Below are positions 8,606 through 17,497 of a stretch of DNA of 64,000 bases, piece by piece. The stretch lies in NCBI RefSeq assembly GCF_002954405.1, contig NZ_MQWC01000004.1, forward strand, positions 2,557,409 to 2,621,408, given 5' to 3'. The position numbers and the translations under genes are program-made. Numbering within the stretch: the first letter of the stretch is position 1; each line of letters begins with the position of its first letter. This stretch comes from Salinibacter sp. 10B. Its GTDB lineage: Bacteria > Bacteroidota > Rhodothermia > Rhodothermales > Salinibacteraceae. Below the pieces are notes generated by a model. It did no database searches. It was not told the origin of the DNA and worked only from the letters and a program-made list of their open reading frames with translations.

Positions 8606-11600
8606 TTATCCCGCGGCGGGGTCCATGCGGCGTTTGAATTCAATTTCGAGGGGCTCGGCCTTGCCGTAGATGTGACTCGGGCCGTTCACGTATACTGCAT
8701 CGAACGGACCGTCCGGCAGCGTGTCGGCCGCCCACGTCTTTTCGGCGTCCAGGTTCAGATCCGCTTGGTTGCGCCACACGACCATAACGGTGTCAATAGA
8801 CTGTTTCTTTTCGACACTGCCGGTGAGCACCACGTAGCGGCGGTCCTGGTGTTCGTAGACGCGGCGTGCGTCGACGTCCAGACCGATCAGATAGTTGAAC
8901 GTCGCCTCCAGGTCCACCTCGCGGGCGGAGGGACTTTCCATGCCGTGCTGGATCTGTAGCGTGTAGTCGAACGGACGCTTGAAGGCGTCGGGTTGGAGCA
9001 ACGTTTGACTTCCAGCAGCTTCGGTGGGAAGGAGGTACCGGAGGGTGTAGTCCTCAAACTGGTCGGTCAGAGACCGCTGGACATCTGGGGACGAAAGCTG
9101 GATGTTGTTGAGGGCATCCTCGTAGGATTCCAGCCGGTGGTATTGGAGGACGTGGCTTCGGCCCGATGTGTCCTGGGGGATTCCCTCTTTCCAGTTGTCG
9201 CTGAACGCGGCTTTCTTCAGGCGAGGGAGGAGGAGCGTGTCGAAGTAATCACCCATTTCCACGAGCACGTACGAGTTGTCGCCGCCGTGTTCGTCGTCGA
9301 GCCGCATGAGCGAGTGCGCCGTCGTCCCGCTGCCCGCAAAGTAGTCGACGACCGTGTGCCCGCTCTCAGACGTATCGATGGACACGTCCAGACAGTCCTC
9401 GACGGTGTGAATCGATTTCGGGAAGACTGGGTCGTCCGGCATGTTTTCTTTTCCCATTATGCCGGACAGGAGGCGCGAACCGTGTGTGCCGGCATCATAG
9501 CGAGCACCCGACCAAACTGTTCGCGGCGTTTCCCGAGATCGGGCAATCTCGATTTCCATATTGCCCCGGATCTCACGTACACGCACCGTGTCGATTACGT
9601 CGCGAAGCGAGTCGGCCTTATAGCGCCACTTCCGTTCCACCCCTTCTTGATCGATCGGCCAGACTTTCTTTTTGCCCGAATCTGTCTCCTCGACCCGACG
9701 ATCCGGGTGAAAATCGTCGGGCGGCACGTCCCCCAACTCTTCAATCTCCCCGTTCTTAACTATGATGGGGTAGAAGCAATTCCGTCCATCCTCGCGACGG
9801 GATTCACCGCCCCAGTTTCGGAGGTTCGAGTACTCCCACTTCTCTTCGTCGATCTGCTGTTGACGGATGTGGCGTCCCTCCTGGGGGAAAAGGAAGTACG
9901 CGTACTCGTGGGTGTAGGAAAAATTGTCCCCTTGGATGCCCCGGGGGTTGTGCTCCACCGTCACACACGTCTGATCTCGGCCCGGGAAGGCGCGGCGAAG
10001 GAGCAGCCCGAGGCGCTCTTGTTCGTTGTCGTCAATGGCGACGATGGTAATCCCATCATTCGTCAGTAGCTCTCGACCTGCCCGGAGGCGGTCGTTCATC
10101 ATCGAGAGCCAGGAGGAGTGCTTGTAGGCATTCTTGTAGAGGATCTCGGTTGACTGCGAGTTGTAGGGAGGGTCAATATACACGCAGTCGACCCGGTTGC
10201 GGAATCGCTCTTCCAGAAGGTTGAGGGCCTGGAAATTCTCGCCCTGGACACACAGGCCGTCTACGGCCTCGGTGAGGCCGCCGTCGGTTACGTCTGACAG
10301 ATGCGCCAGCAGGCGGTCTTCAAATTCTTGATCGAAGTGCCGCGTGTCGATCACAGCGTGTGGATGGGTCTCCACGAAGGCGGGCGTGAAATCGCCATCC
10401 TCGTAGCCCTGCGTAAACAGGCCGCCCTCCCACTCCTCTACGGCGTACAGCTCGCGCCACTCATCACACTGGTCGTCGTTGTCGAGGATCGTGTCGTGGA
10501 GCCCGTCCGGCACGTGGTCAAGAGTGACGCAATAGCCGGTGTCGACCACGAATTTCTTCTTCTCGAAGAGCCGCTTCTGGAAGTCCTCGATCTGAGCGAG
10601 GAACGTAATGATACGATCACCGATCTTTTCCACCGCTTTCGCCCGCCCAATCTGATGGTCCCGGCTATGATCGGAGGCGTCCAGTAAATTTTTAGGCTCA
10701 AGAACCTCGTTTTGAAGGAAGAAATCGAGTTGATCTCGGAGGAATCCCTCCAGATCCTTGTGTACGAAATAGTCCGCCGTATGACGGGCTGTAAACCGAT
10801 TGAGGTGACGGAGTAAAGGGCTGCGGTCAGCACCGTCTTCAGGCTCCTGAAGCTTCGCTAGAAGCCCTGCGTCGTCGATCGAGTCGAGAAGCTGTTCCGC
10901 CGTTGCACGGACAATCGTCTTTCGATCACTGGTTTTTCGGCTCTTGCCCGTGGCCTCATTGTAGACGGAAAGAAGGTGCTCATCTTCCTTCTCAGTCAAC
11001 GGGCGATACGAGAAGCGGATCACGCACGCCCCCGATTCAGCACCGGCCTCGATGGGGGAAGAGCCCTCCAACACGAAGTGCTGAGCATCGCCTGCTTTGA
11101 CGTTATCCTGCGGCACATCCGCATCCACCAATTTGAAGTGCACGTCGACCCCTCGGGTGTGGAACCGGTAGTCCCGGAAGTGCTCGGTGGTTTTGACGTA
11201 GTACTGGTCGCGGTTGGCCCAATGGAGGACGACCTCTTCGCCGTCGTACGGGACATAGTACGTCGAATCGCGGCTCGAAAACCGCCGCTGGGCAACGAAG
11301 TCTCCCTCATCGTAGTATCGTCGAAAGAAGCGAGTGAGGTCGTCGTACACCCGCCGCTTGGTCTCTGCAGTGAGGGACGCGTCCGCTAGCGCTTCCCGCG
11401 CTTCGGCGTACTCCTCCGCAACGTCCAGATTCTGATACTCCTCCCTGACGGATCCATCGGGCTTGATAGCGTCGTCAGAAAGGGACTCGCGTACTTCCTT
11501 TTCGGCCTCTGCAACAGCTTGTCGGAGCTCCTCGGTCTTCCGGTCCTCGAAGGCCTCCAGTTCGTGCTGCACCCCTTCAACGAGATCCTCTTCGATGAAC

Positions 11601-11725
11601 TGATTGATTTCGTCACGCTTTTCGTTCAGGATCCGGTAGACCCCGAAATCGAGGTCGGCAACGTCGAATTGAAAAAGGTCACGCAGGAGGGATTTGAAGT
11701 CTTCCAGCTCGTCTGAGACGTGCAT
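8606..11725 (-). CDS. type III-like adenine DNA methyltransferase (long Mod) with large N-terminal extension
   Basis: A roughly 1039-residue protein starting MHVSDELEDFKSLL; a start at 11752 adds nine residues. The methyltransferase is beta-class, with motif IV DPPYN (about 518-522) preceding motif I FAGSGTT (about 796-802), and VYIDPPYNSQSTEILY as the target-base pocket. About 480 residues precede the catalytic region, opening with the conserved phrase FQFDVADLDFGVYRIL. Classical type III Mod proteins are about 600-650 residues, so this belongs to the long Mod subfamily. It should methylate adenine on one strand of an asymmetric site and guide the Res partner. The recognition sequence cannot be read from here. 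Confidence 0.9.
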   Translation of the reverse strand: MHVSDELEDFKSLLRDLFQFDVADLDFGVYRILNEKRDEINQFIEEDLVEGVQHELEAFEDRKTEELRQAVAEAEKEVRESLSDDAIKPDGSVREEYQNLDVAEEYAEAREALADASLTAETKRRVYDDLTRFFRRYYDEGDFVAQRRFSSRDSTYYVPYDGEEVVLHWANRDQYYVKTTEHFRDYRFHTRGVDVHFKLVDADVPQDNVKAGDAQHFVLEGSSPIEAGAESGACVIRFSYRPLTEKEDEHLLSVYNEATGKSRKTSDRKTIVRATAEQLLDSIDDAGLLAKLQEPEDGADRSPLLRHLNRFTARHTADYFVHKDLEGFLRDQLDFFLQNEVLEPKNLLDASDHSRDHQIGRAKAVEKIGDRIITFLAQIEDFQKRLFEKKKFVVDTGYCVTLDHVPDGLHDTILDNDDQCDEWRELYAVEEWEGGLFTQGYEDGDFTPAFVETHPHAVIDTRHFDQEFEDRLLAHLSDVTDGGLTEAVDGLCVQGENFQALNLLEERFRNRVDCVYIDPPYNSQSTEILYKNAYKHSSWLSMMNDRLRAGRELLTNDGITIVAIDDNEQERLGLLLRRAFPGRDQTCVTVEHNPRGIQGDNFSYTHEYAYFLFPQEGRHIRQQQIDEEKWEYSNLRNWGGESRREDGRNCFYPIIVKNGEIEELGDVPPDDFHPDRRVEETDSGKKKVWPIDQEGVERKWRYKADSLRDVIDTVRVREIRGNMEIEIARSRETPRTVWSGARYDAGTHGSRLLSGIMGKENMPDDPVFPKSIHTVEDCLDVSIDTSESGHTVVDYFAGSGTTAHSLMRLDDEHGGDNSYVLVEMGDYFDTLLLPRLKKAAFSDNWKEGIPQDTSGRSHVLQYHRLESYEDALNNIQLSSPDVQRSLTDQFEDYTLRYLLPTEAAGSQTLLQPDAFKRPFDYTLQIQHGMESPSAREVDLEATFNYLIGLDVDARRVYEHQDRRYVVLTGSVEKKQSIDTVMVVWRNQADLNLDAEKTWAADTLPDGPFDAVYVNGPSHIYGKAEPLEIEFKRRMDPAAG

Positions 11726-11995
11726 TCGGAACCGGGGCGGTGGGACTGGCATCGACTGTCGGGCAAGATAACAAGGAAGGCCCGAGATCGAAACAAATAG
11801 CAGGTCGTGGTCGGGGAAAGAGACCTACCGTTGATCAGCGTTCCGAAGAGGGGAGAGTCATCCCGCCGGAGCGAGGGGCTACGGAGGACAACTGGCCTTG
11901 GAAGGGAGGTCGAGACCCGCTTGAGGGGGTGCTGAGAATGGCTGGTCTGACGTGCGGGAACTGTGCTCCGTCAGCCAAAGAAAATGCAAATACGC

Positions 11996-12016
11996 AAACC
12001 CCTGCTGAGCAGGGGC
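11996..12016 (-). terminator. terminator downstream of tRNA-Val
   Basis: A perfect 8-bp hairpin, CCCCTGCT (11999-12006) with AGCAGGGG (12008-12015), is followed on the minus strand by TTT. It lies about 20 nt beyond the tRNA-Val 3' end. Confidence 0.6.
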
Positions 12017-12033
12017 TTACGAGGGAAGGGGAG

Positions 12034-12107
12034 TGGGCGGTGCTGGATTTGAACCAGCGACTTCCTGCTTGTAAGGCAGGTGCTCTAAACCGCTGAGCTA
12101 ACCGCCC
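12034..12107 (-). tRNA. tRNA-Val (anticodon TAC)
   Basis: On the minus strand the acceptor GGGCGGT pairs with ACCGCCC, discriminator A. D-arm TAGCTCAGC, anticodon arm CCTGC-CTTACAA-GCAGG (anticodon TAC), and T-arm GCTGG-TTCAAAT-CCAGC are all present. CCA is not encoded. It is 74 nt. Confidence 0.95.
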
Positions 12108-12116
12108 CGGCAATGG

Positions 12117-12215
12117 CGAGTGTCGAAGTGCGAATTTCGAATGAGACGAGTGGGATCGAGAATGGCAGCCGGGGTTGGCCGATCATTCGCCACTCGCACT
12201 TCCGAATTCGACACT
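12117..12215. repeat. 7-bp-phased inverted repeat between two tRNAs
   Basis: The left arm runs in heptads CGAGTGT, CGAAGTG, CGAATTT, CGAATGA (12117-12144). The right arm (12184-12215) carries the complementary pattern ending CGAATTCGACACT. The arms can fold on each other around a GC-rich centre. Similar heptad-phased arms occur at 15663, 22896 and 28027. Confidence 0.55.
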
Positions 12216-12222
12216 GGAAAAG

Positions 12223-12295
12223 AGCGGGAGACGGGGATCGAACCCGCGACCTTCAGCATGGGAAGCTGATGCTCTGCCAACTGAGCTACTCCCGC
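12223..12295 (-). tRNA. tRNA-Gly (anticodon CCC)
   Basis: On the minus strand the acceptor GCGGGAG pairs with CTCCCGC. The anticodon arm TCAGC-TTCCCAT-GCTGA gives anticodon CCC, and the T-arm is GCGGG-TTCGATC-CCCGT. It is 73 nt, CCA not encoded. It is transcribed toward tRNA-Val, probably on one transcript. Confidence 0.94.
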
Positions 12296-12721
12296 TTTTC
12301 GTTTTGCACCGTTGCTCTATGCAGAACAAGGACGCCGGTTCCGGACAGGTTGGCTCCCTCCGGTGGGTGGTGAGGAGAGAAGAGAAGGGAGAGGGGCGAT
12401 AGGCCGTGACGTCCCCGAGGTTGAGTGTAGATCCCTTCTTCCGTTGTGTTCTTCTATGACGAGCCCCCGAGTGGAACCCACTCCATTGGTACGGTCAGCG
12501 CTCCCTCGCCTCTCGCTTTCTCCTTTCGCCCATCGAAGCGGGGAACCGCTGACAGCATCAAGGAACGGGGCCTCCGCACATCCAAAGCATCCATGCTTCC
12601 ACGCGCACCGTGCCAAATTGACGCTGTCTTTGCAGAGGGGGCGCAAAACGCAAAACATCGGCCCGAGGCCGTCGTTAGACCCCGTTGCGTACACTGAACG
12701 ACACCAATCCGTACCGCTGCT
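12296..12721. other. intergenic gap between tRNA-Gly and rpmH
   Basis: No convincing gene. Short frames on both strands lack motifs. The promoter for rpmH should lie here; a TTGACG box at about 12617 is a weak -35 candidate without a matching clear -10. Confidence 0.4.
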
Positions 12722-12886
12722 ATGCCGAAGCGCACCTACCAGCCCAGCGACAAGAAGCGCAAAAAGAAGCACGGCTTCCTTGAGCGCATGAAGACGAAGG
12801 AAGGCCGTGAGATCATCAAGCGGCGCCGCAAGAAGGGCCGTGACAAGCTCTCCGTGAGCGACGAAGACTCCGGTAAGCCTGTGTAA
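12722..12886 (+). CDS. rpmH: 50S ribosomal protein bL34
   Basis: A 54-residue basic protein, [19 protein letters not shown] then [19 protein letters not shown], matching bL34 in order and length. Bacteroidota members commonly carry a short C-terminal extension like the acidic [11 protein letters not shown] seen here. It binds 23S rRNA in the large subunit. It sits 107 bp before rnpA, the classic rpmH-rnpA order, and is too short for most open-frame cut-offs. Confidence 0.97.
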   Translation: MPKRTYQPSDKKRKKKHGFLERMKTKEGREIIKRRRKKGRDKLSVSDEDSGKPV

Positions 12887-12993
12887 GCTTAGGAGAGAAC
12901 GGGGACATGGGCGCGTGGGAGCAGTGAGGTTTTGCCTTTCCCAGATCGTTAGGCCGAGCCTCCGCTGGCACGGGTCTACCCACCCAAATCCTT

Positions 12994-13446
12994 GTGTCTG
13001 ACCGACCTGATCAGGACGATTCGGAACGGCGATATACCTTTCCGAGGTCGCACCGGCTGAAGCGACGGCGGCTCATCCGTTCGCTCTTCGACCGGAGCCG
13101 CGACGATGTGGACACGGTGGCCGTCGGCTGCGTCCGTCTTCTCTACCGCGTCGTGGACCGCGAGGCCATCGGCCACGACGTGCCTCTCCAGGTCGGGTTT
13201 GCGCCGGGACGCCGCGTCGACAGCGGCGTTGAGCGCAACCGCGTCCGGCGTTTATTGCGAGAGGTCTACCGGGTGCATCAGCACACCCTGGTAGACCTTT
13301 TCCTACGTCGGTCTGAGGCCCTCATCGTCATGATTCTTTTCCGCGGCGCGCCCGCACAGGCCGACGAGTGCATCGAACAGGACCTCCCGAGAGCGATGCA
13401 GCAGGTCGCGTCCCGCTTTGAGCCCATTCCAGAAGAGGGTTCTTGA
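12994..13446 (+). CDS. rnpA: ribonuclease P protein component
   Basis: A 150-residue protein with a GTG start. RnpA binds RNase P RNA and helps mature tRNA 5' ends. It has an N-terminal FPRSHRLKRRRLIRSLF segment and the family signature SGVERNRVRRLLREVYR (RNR motif, about residues 77-93). It follows rpmH as usual. yidD, often next, is not found in the 256-bp gap before yidC. Confidence 0.94.
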   Translation: MSDRPDQDDSERRYTFPRSHRLKRRRLIRSLFDRSRDDVDTVAVGCVRLLYRVVDREAIGHDVPLQVGFAPGRRVDSGVERNRVRRLLREVYRVHQHTLVDLFLRRSEALIVMILFRGAPAQADECIEQDLPRAMQQVASRFEPIPEEGS

Positions 13447-13702
13447 AACGCGCTCTTCGCCTCTCACCCCTCCCGCTTCTTCTTTGGGGGCCGCTCCGTC
13501 CGTTCAGAGCGTAACCGGTCCCGTCGCCAGTCAGTCCCCGCTCGACTGGTTTCTATTCAATTCCCACCTCTTTTTAAAATGCGCGGGGGCACGTTGACGG
13601 GGGCCGTGCGTATTGCCCCGTTGAGCCTGCCTCTATCGGACGACCATACCGGTCGTCGTTCGCAGCGGGTGTTCGACTGCATTCACCAATCCCCTTGCCC
13701 CC

Positions 13703-15661
13703 GTGGCTTCTCCCCTTCGCAACCAACCGGCGCCGGAAGATCAGCGCAACGTCATCATCGCGACCGTCCTGGTAGCGGTGATCATGTTTGGGTACATGTT
13801 CTTCTTCAGTCCGCAGCCCCAGCTCCAGCAGGCATCGGGGCCGGCGGACACGTCTCAGCAGACGGCCGCTGCGCCGGACACGCAAGAGACGCCAACCGAT
13901 ACAGGACAAACGGCCACGGCGGAGACGCAGCCGTCGGCCGCGACGACGGAGTCGACCCCGCCGGAGGCGCCGGCTGCGGATTCGATTACGGCTGGAGCGT
14001 TGCAGGGAACGGCCCGGCGCATCGTCGTCGAGACGGACCTCTACACGGCGGTCCTCAACACTAAGGGTGGTACGCTCCACCGCTTTACCCTCAAGGAGTA
14101 CGACCAGTTCAATCAGGTCGACCCCGTTCAGATTGTGGACACCACGGCAGGCGGGACGCTCTCCCTGTCCTTCCGCACGCCGACGGGCAAAAAGGTCGAC
14201 ACCCGCTCCCTCTACTTTTCTGCCGATACCGATGCGGACACGATGCGCGTGCAGGACGAGCCGGTGTCGGTCACCTTCGAGGCCGCGCTGGGGGAGGGCA
14301 CCCTCCGTCAGACCTACACGTTTCATCCGGACGATTACGACCTCGGTCTTGCCGTTCAGCAGGAGAACCCGGCGAGCTTCGTGACGGACGAGGGCTACGA
14401 CCTGACGTGGCACGGCGGCATGCCGTACTCGGAGGGCGGGGAGGAGGACGAGCTGCAGTACACGGGTCTCTTTGCCTACAGCGGCGAGACGCTCGAAAGC
14501 GTCACCCTATCGGACGGGGACCACGGCGAGACGCGGCTGAGTGGGGCTGTCTCGTGGATGGCCGTCAAGAACAAGTACTTCACCGCTGCCCTGATGCCCG
14601 ACAGTCCGGACGCGGTGAAAGGGGCGACCCTCATCGGCGACAAGGTCGGGCGGGCCACCAGTGCCGCGGACTTCAAGGAGCTTACGGGGCATTTCCGCAT
14701 GCCGCGTCCGCAGGGCGAGTCGCACGTGGACCAGTTTCACCTCTACGCCGGCCCGATCGACTACTACAACCTGGCCGACTACGAGCGGGAGCTCTACGCG
14801 ATGGTCGATTATGGGTGGGATTGGTTCGAGTGGATGACCAAGCCACTGGCGAAGTGGATCTACATCCCGATGCTCACCTACCTCGGAGGGGGGCTTCCGG
14901 AGGCCACGATTTCATCGTGGGGATTGCCGGGCTGGTTTGGGCAGGGCCTCCCATACGGCATTGTCGTCATCCTGATGGCCGTCCTCATCAAGACGGTGGT
15001 CTATCCGCTCACCAAGTCGTCCTACCGCAGCATGGCGCAGATGCGGGAGCTGCAGCCGAAGATGGAGGAGCTGCGGGACAAGTACGACGACGATCCGCAG
15101 AAGCAGCAGGAGGAGATGATGAAGCTCTACCGCGAGACGGGCGTGAACCCGCTCGGGGGCTGTCTGCCGATGTTCTTGCAGTACCCGATTCTGATTTCGC
15201 TCTACCAGTTTATTCCGAAGTCCATCCAGCTGCGGCAGAAGAGCTTCCTCTGGGCAACCGACCTGTCGGCGCCGGACAAGATTCTGCAGCTGCCTTTTGA
15301 AATTCCGTTCTATGGCGACTACGTAGCGGGCTTCACGCTGCTGATGGGCCTCGCCATGATCGTCACGATGCGCGTGCAGTCCACGCCCAGCAGTGGCGGG
15401 CAGGCCAAGATGTTCATGTATGCGATGCCGGCGGTCATCTTCTTCATCTTCAACCGGTTCGCGTCGGCCCTAAGCCTGTACTACCTCTTCTACAACATCA
15501 TGACGGCGGCGCAGCAGAAGTGGATCAACATGCAGCTGGAGAAGGAAAAAGACGAGGATGGCAATCTCACGAACGGGAGGAGTTCGGGAGAGGAGGCCGA
15601 AAAGGGCTTCTTTGGAAAGCTCATGGAGCGGGCGCGGGAGGCGCAGGAGGAGCAGCGATAG
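13703..15661 (+). CDS. yidC: membrane protein insertase YidC
   Basis: A 652-residue inner-membrane insertase that places proteins into the membrane with or without SecYEG. GTG at 13703 is chosen because it gives a short N-tail before the first helix (NVIIATVLVAVIMFGYMFFF, about residues 16-35). A Thr/Pro/Ala-rich linker and a large periplasmic domain (about 95-360) follow, as in Gram-negative YidC. The conserved core holds GIVVILMAVLIKTVVYPLT, the cytoplasmic coiled coil (RELQPKMEELRDKY), NPLGGCLPMFLQYPILISLY and the final helices. The C-terminal tail is Glu-rich with a basic patch. All expected parts are present. Confidence 0.96.
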   Translation: MASPLRNQPAPEDQRNVIIATVLVAVIMFGYMFFFSPQPQLQQASGPADTSQQTAAAPDTQETPTDTGQTATAETQPSAATTESTPPEAPAADSITAGALQGTARRIVVETDLYTAVLNTKGGTLHRFTLKEYDQFNQVDPVQIVDTTAGGTLSLSFRTPTGKKVDTRSLYFSADTDADTMRVQDEPVSVTFEAALGEGTLRQTYTFHPDDYDLGLAVQQENPASFVTDEGYDLTWHGGMPYSEGGEEDELQYTGLFAYSGETLESVTLSDGDHGETRLSGAVSWMAVKNKYFTAALMPDSPDAVKGATLIGDKVGRATSAADFKELTGHFRMPRPQGESHVDQFHLYAGPIDYYNLADYERELYAMVDYGWDWFEWMTKPLAKWIYIPMLTYLGGGLPEATISSWGLPGWFGQGLPYGIVVILMAVLIKTVVYPLTKSSYRSMAQMRELQPKMEELRDKYDDDPQKQQEEMMKLYRETGVNPLGGCLPMFLQYPILISLYQFIPKSIQLRQKSFLWATDLSAPDKILQLPFEIPFYGDYVAGFTLLMGLAMIVTMRVQSTPSSGGQAKMFMYAMPAVIFFIFNRFASALSLYYLFYNIMTAAQQKWINMQLEKEKDEDGNLTNGRSSGEEAEKGFFGKLMERAREAQEEQR

Positions 15662-15662
15662 C

Positions 15663-15853
15663 GTTGAAAGTCGAACGGTTGGAAAGTTGGAAGCTCGGAG
15701 GTCATTCAATGCACGTGTGAGGACATCCGGATACTAAGGGGGTCGCTACCCGCGGTAAACCCTCAACGCTGTTGGAGACGCATTCCTCGTCCGAGGTCTG
15801 TTCTCATCATTCGGAGTCGAAGACGACCACCGAACGTTCAACCTGCAACTTCC
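15663..15853. repeat. 7-bp-phased inverted repeat arms between yidC and mnmE
   Basis: Left arm 15663-15693 is built from GTTGAAA/GTCGAAC/GTTGGAA-like heptads. The right arm at 15831-15853 carries the complementary sense (CGAACGTTCAACCTGCAACT...). The arms lie 137 bp apart. Confidence 0.5.
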
Positions 15854-15867
15854 CACCCTTTACCTCC

Positions 15868-17247
15868 ATGGACGACACGATCGCGGCCATTGCCACAGCG
15901 CGGGGACGAGCGGCCCTCGCCATCGTGCGCACCTCCGGCCCCGACGCCATCTCCGTCGTGGATGACTGCTTCCAGGGGGGCGACCTGACGGAGGCGGAGA
16001 GTCACACGGCGCACGTCGGCTTTCTGGTCGACGCGGACGGGAACGATGTGGATCAGGTGGTGGCTACCGTTTTCCGGGCGCCCAATTCCGCGACGGGCGA
16101 GCATGTGGTCGAGGTGTCCTGCCACGGCGGCGATCTGGCCCCGCAGATGGTGTTGGAGAGTCTGCTCGATCACGGCGCCCGCATGGCCGAGCCCGGCGAG
16201 TTTACGGAGCGAGCCTTCCTGAACGGCAAGATGGACCTGACGCAGGCCGAGGCGGTGGCCGACCTCATCCACGCCAGTTCCACGAAGGCACACCAGGCCT
16301 CCCTCACCCACCTCAAGGGCCGATACTCCGACCTGCTGGAGGACCTGCGCGAGGAGTTGCTGAATCTCTGCTCGCTCGTGGAACTGGAGATCGACTTTTC
16401 AGACGAGGACGTGGAGTTTGCCGATCGAGAGCGGCTGGAGGAGCTGCTGGATGAGACGGAGGAGATTCTGGGGGACCTGCTCGACACCTATCCCACCGGC
16501 GAAAAGCTGAAAGACGGCGTGCGCGTCGTCATCGGCGGGCGGCCCAACGCGGGCAAGTCCACCCTGCTGAACGCGCTGGTGGGCCACGACCGGGCCATCG
16601 TGAGCGAGACGCCCGGCACCACGCGGGACGAGATTGAGGCGGAGGCGGAGATCGAAGGCGTGCTCTTCCGTTTCGTGGACACCGCGGGCCTCCGCGACAC
16701 CGCCGACGAGATTGAGGCCGAGGGCGTGCGCCGCGCCACCGAGTCCATCGAGGCGGCCGACGTGCTTCTCTACCTCTACGACCTCACGGTGGGCCTCGAC
16801 TCCGAGGAAATCGACTTTCTGGGCGATCTGTCTGATGACGACACGGGAGTTCGGCCCTTTCTCATCGGCAACAAGGCCGACGAAGCCCCCGATTTGCCGG
16901 TGGCCGACCTCGACGACCTCTCGGCGCTCAAGCTCTCGGCCCTCGACGCCCGCGACGATGCCGACATGCTACAGCCCCTCCTCGACCGTCTCACCGACAC
17001 GGTCGCCGAGCACCTGAGCCGCGCGGAATCTTCCCCCGTCGTCATGAACCAGCGCCACCGACAGCACCTCCAGGACGCCCTCGACGCCGTCCAGCAGGCC
17101 CGCGAGGCGCTCGACAGGGGCGTGTCCGGTGACATGCTCACGCTCGACCTCCGCGCCGCCCTTCAGGAACTGGGCGCCATCACCGGCGAGATCACGAACG
17201 AGGACGTGCTCAACCAGATCTTCTCCCGGTTCTGCATCGGGAAATGA
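15868..17247 (+). CDS. mnmE: tRNA modification GTPase MnmE
   Basis: A 459-residue protein that with MnmG builds the cmnm5 group on wobble uridine 34 of certain tRNAs. Start at 15868 gives the typical MDDTIAAIATARG; the upstream extension is low-complexity. Order: folate-binding N domain, then the helical domain interrupted by the G domain. G1 is GRPNAGKST (about 224-232), G3 DTAGLRDT (about 271-278), G4 NKAD. The invariant C-terminal CIGK, whose Cys is needed for modification, is intact. mnmG is 5.8 kb downstream on the same strand. Confidence 0.97.
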   Translation: MDDTIAAIATARGRAALAIVRTSGPDAISVVDDCFQGGDLTEAESHTAHVGFLVDADGNDVDQVVATVFRAPNSATGEHVVEVSCHGGDLAPQMVLESLLDHGARMAEPGEFTERAFLNGKMDLTQAEAVADLIHASSTKAHQASLTHLKGRYSDLLEDLREELLNLCSLVELEIDFSDEDVEFADRERLEELLDETEEILGDLLDTYPTGEKLKDGVRVVIGGRPNAGKSTLLNALVGHDRAIVSETPGTTRDEIEAEAEIEGVLFRFVDTAGLRDTADEIEAEGVRRATESIEAADVLLYLYDLTVGLDSEEIDFLGDLSDDDTGVRPFLIGNKADEAPDLPVADLDDLSALKLSALDARDDADMLQPLLDRLTDTVAEHLSRAESSPVVMNQRHRQHLQDALDAVQQAREALDRGVSGDMLTLDLRAALQELGAITGEITNEDVLNQIFSRFCIGK

Positions 17248-17497
17248 GCGTGGGCGAAAGGGTGCATGGGAGAATGAGGGAGAGGGAACGCGTGACACGT
17301 CTGGATGAGTCCCGTCCTTTCCACCCCAGATTGATCTGTAACGTGCTGTTATGAAAGAGGATTGGAGAATGACTTGATGAAGTCTTTGTGTTATCGGCGT
17401 TAGGGTCGGGAGGAGATCCGTGTCTTGTGGATGAAGTCCTGGTCTTCAGCTTCACCACAGCTTATCGGCATCGCCTCTCTGTCAGTCTCGCCCGATC

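Noticed and set aside
5200..12110. Flanking att duplication for the restriction island
   Set aside because: I found no copy of the tRNA-Val 3' end near 5200 and no integrase, so island integration at the tRNA is not shown.
13446..13702. Possible yidD between rnpA and yidC
   Set aside because: A frame starting near 13445 gives LKRALRLSPLPLLLWGPL then stops after about 23 residues and lacks the YidD Cys motif. Too weak to call.
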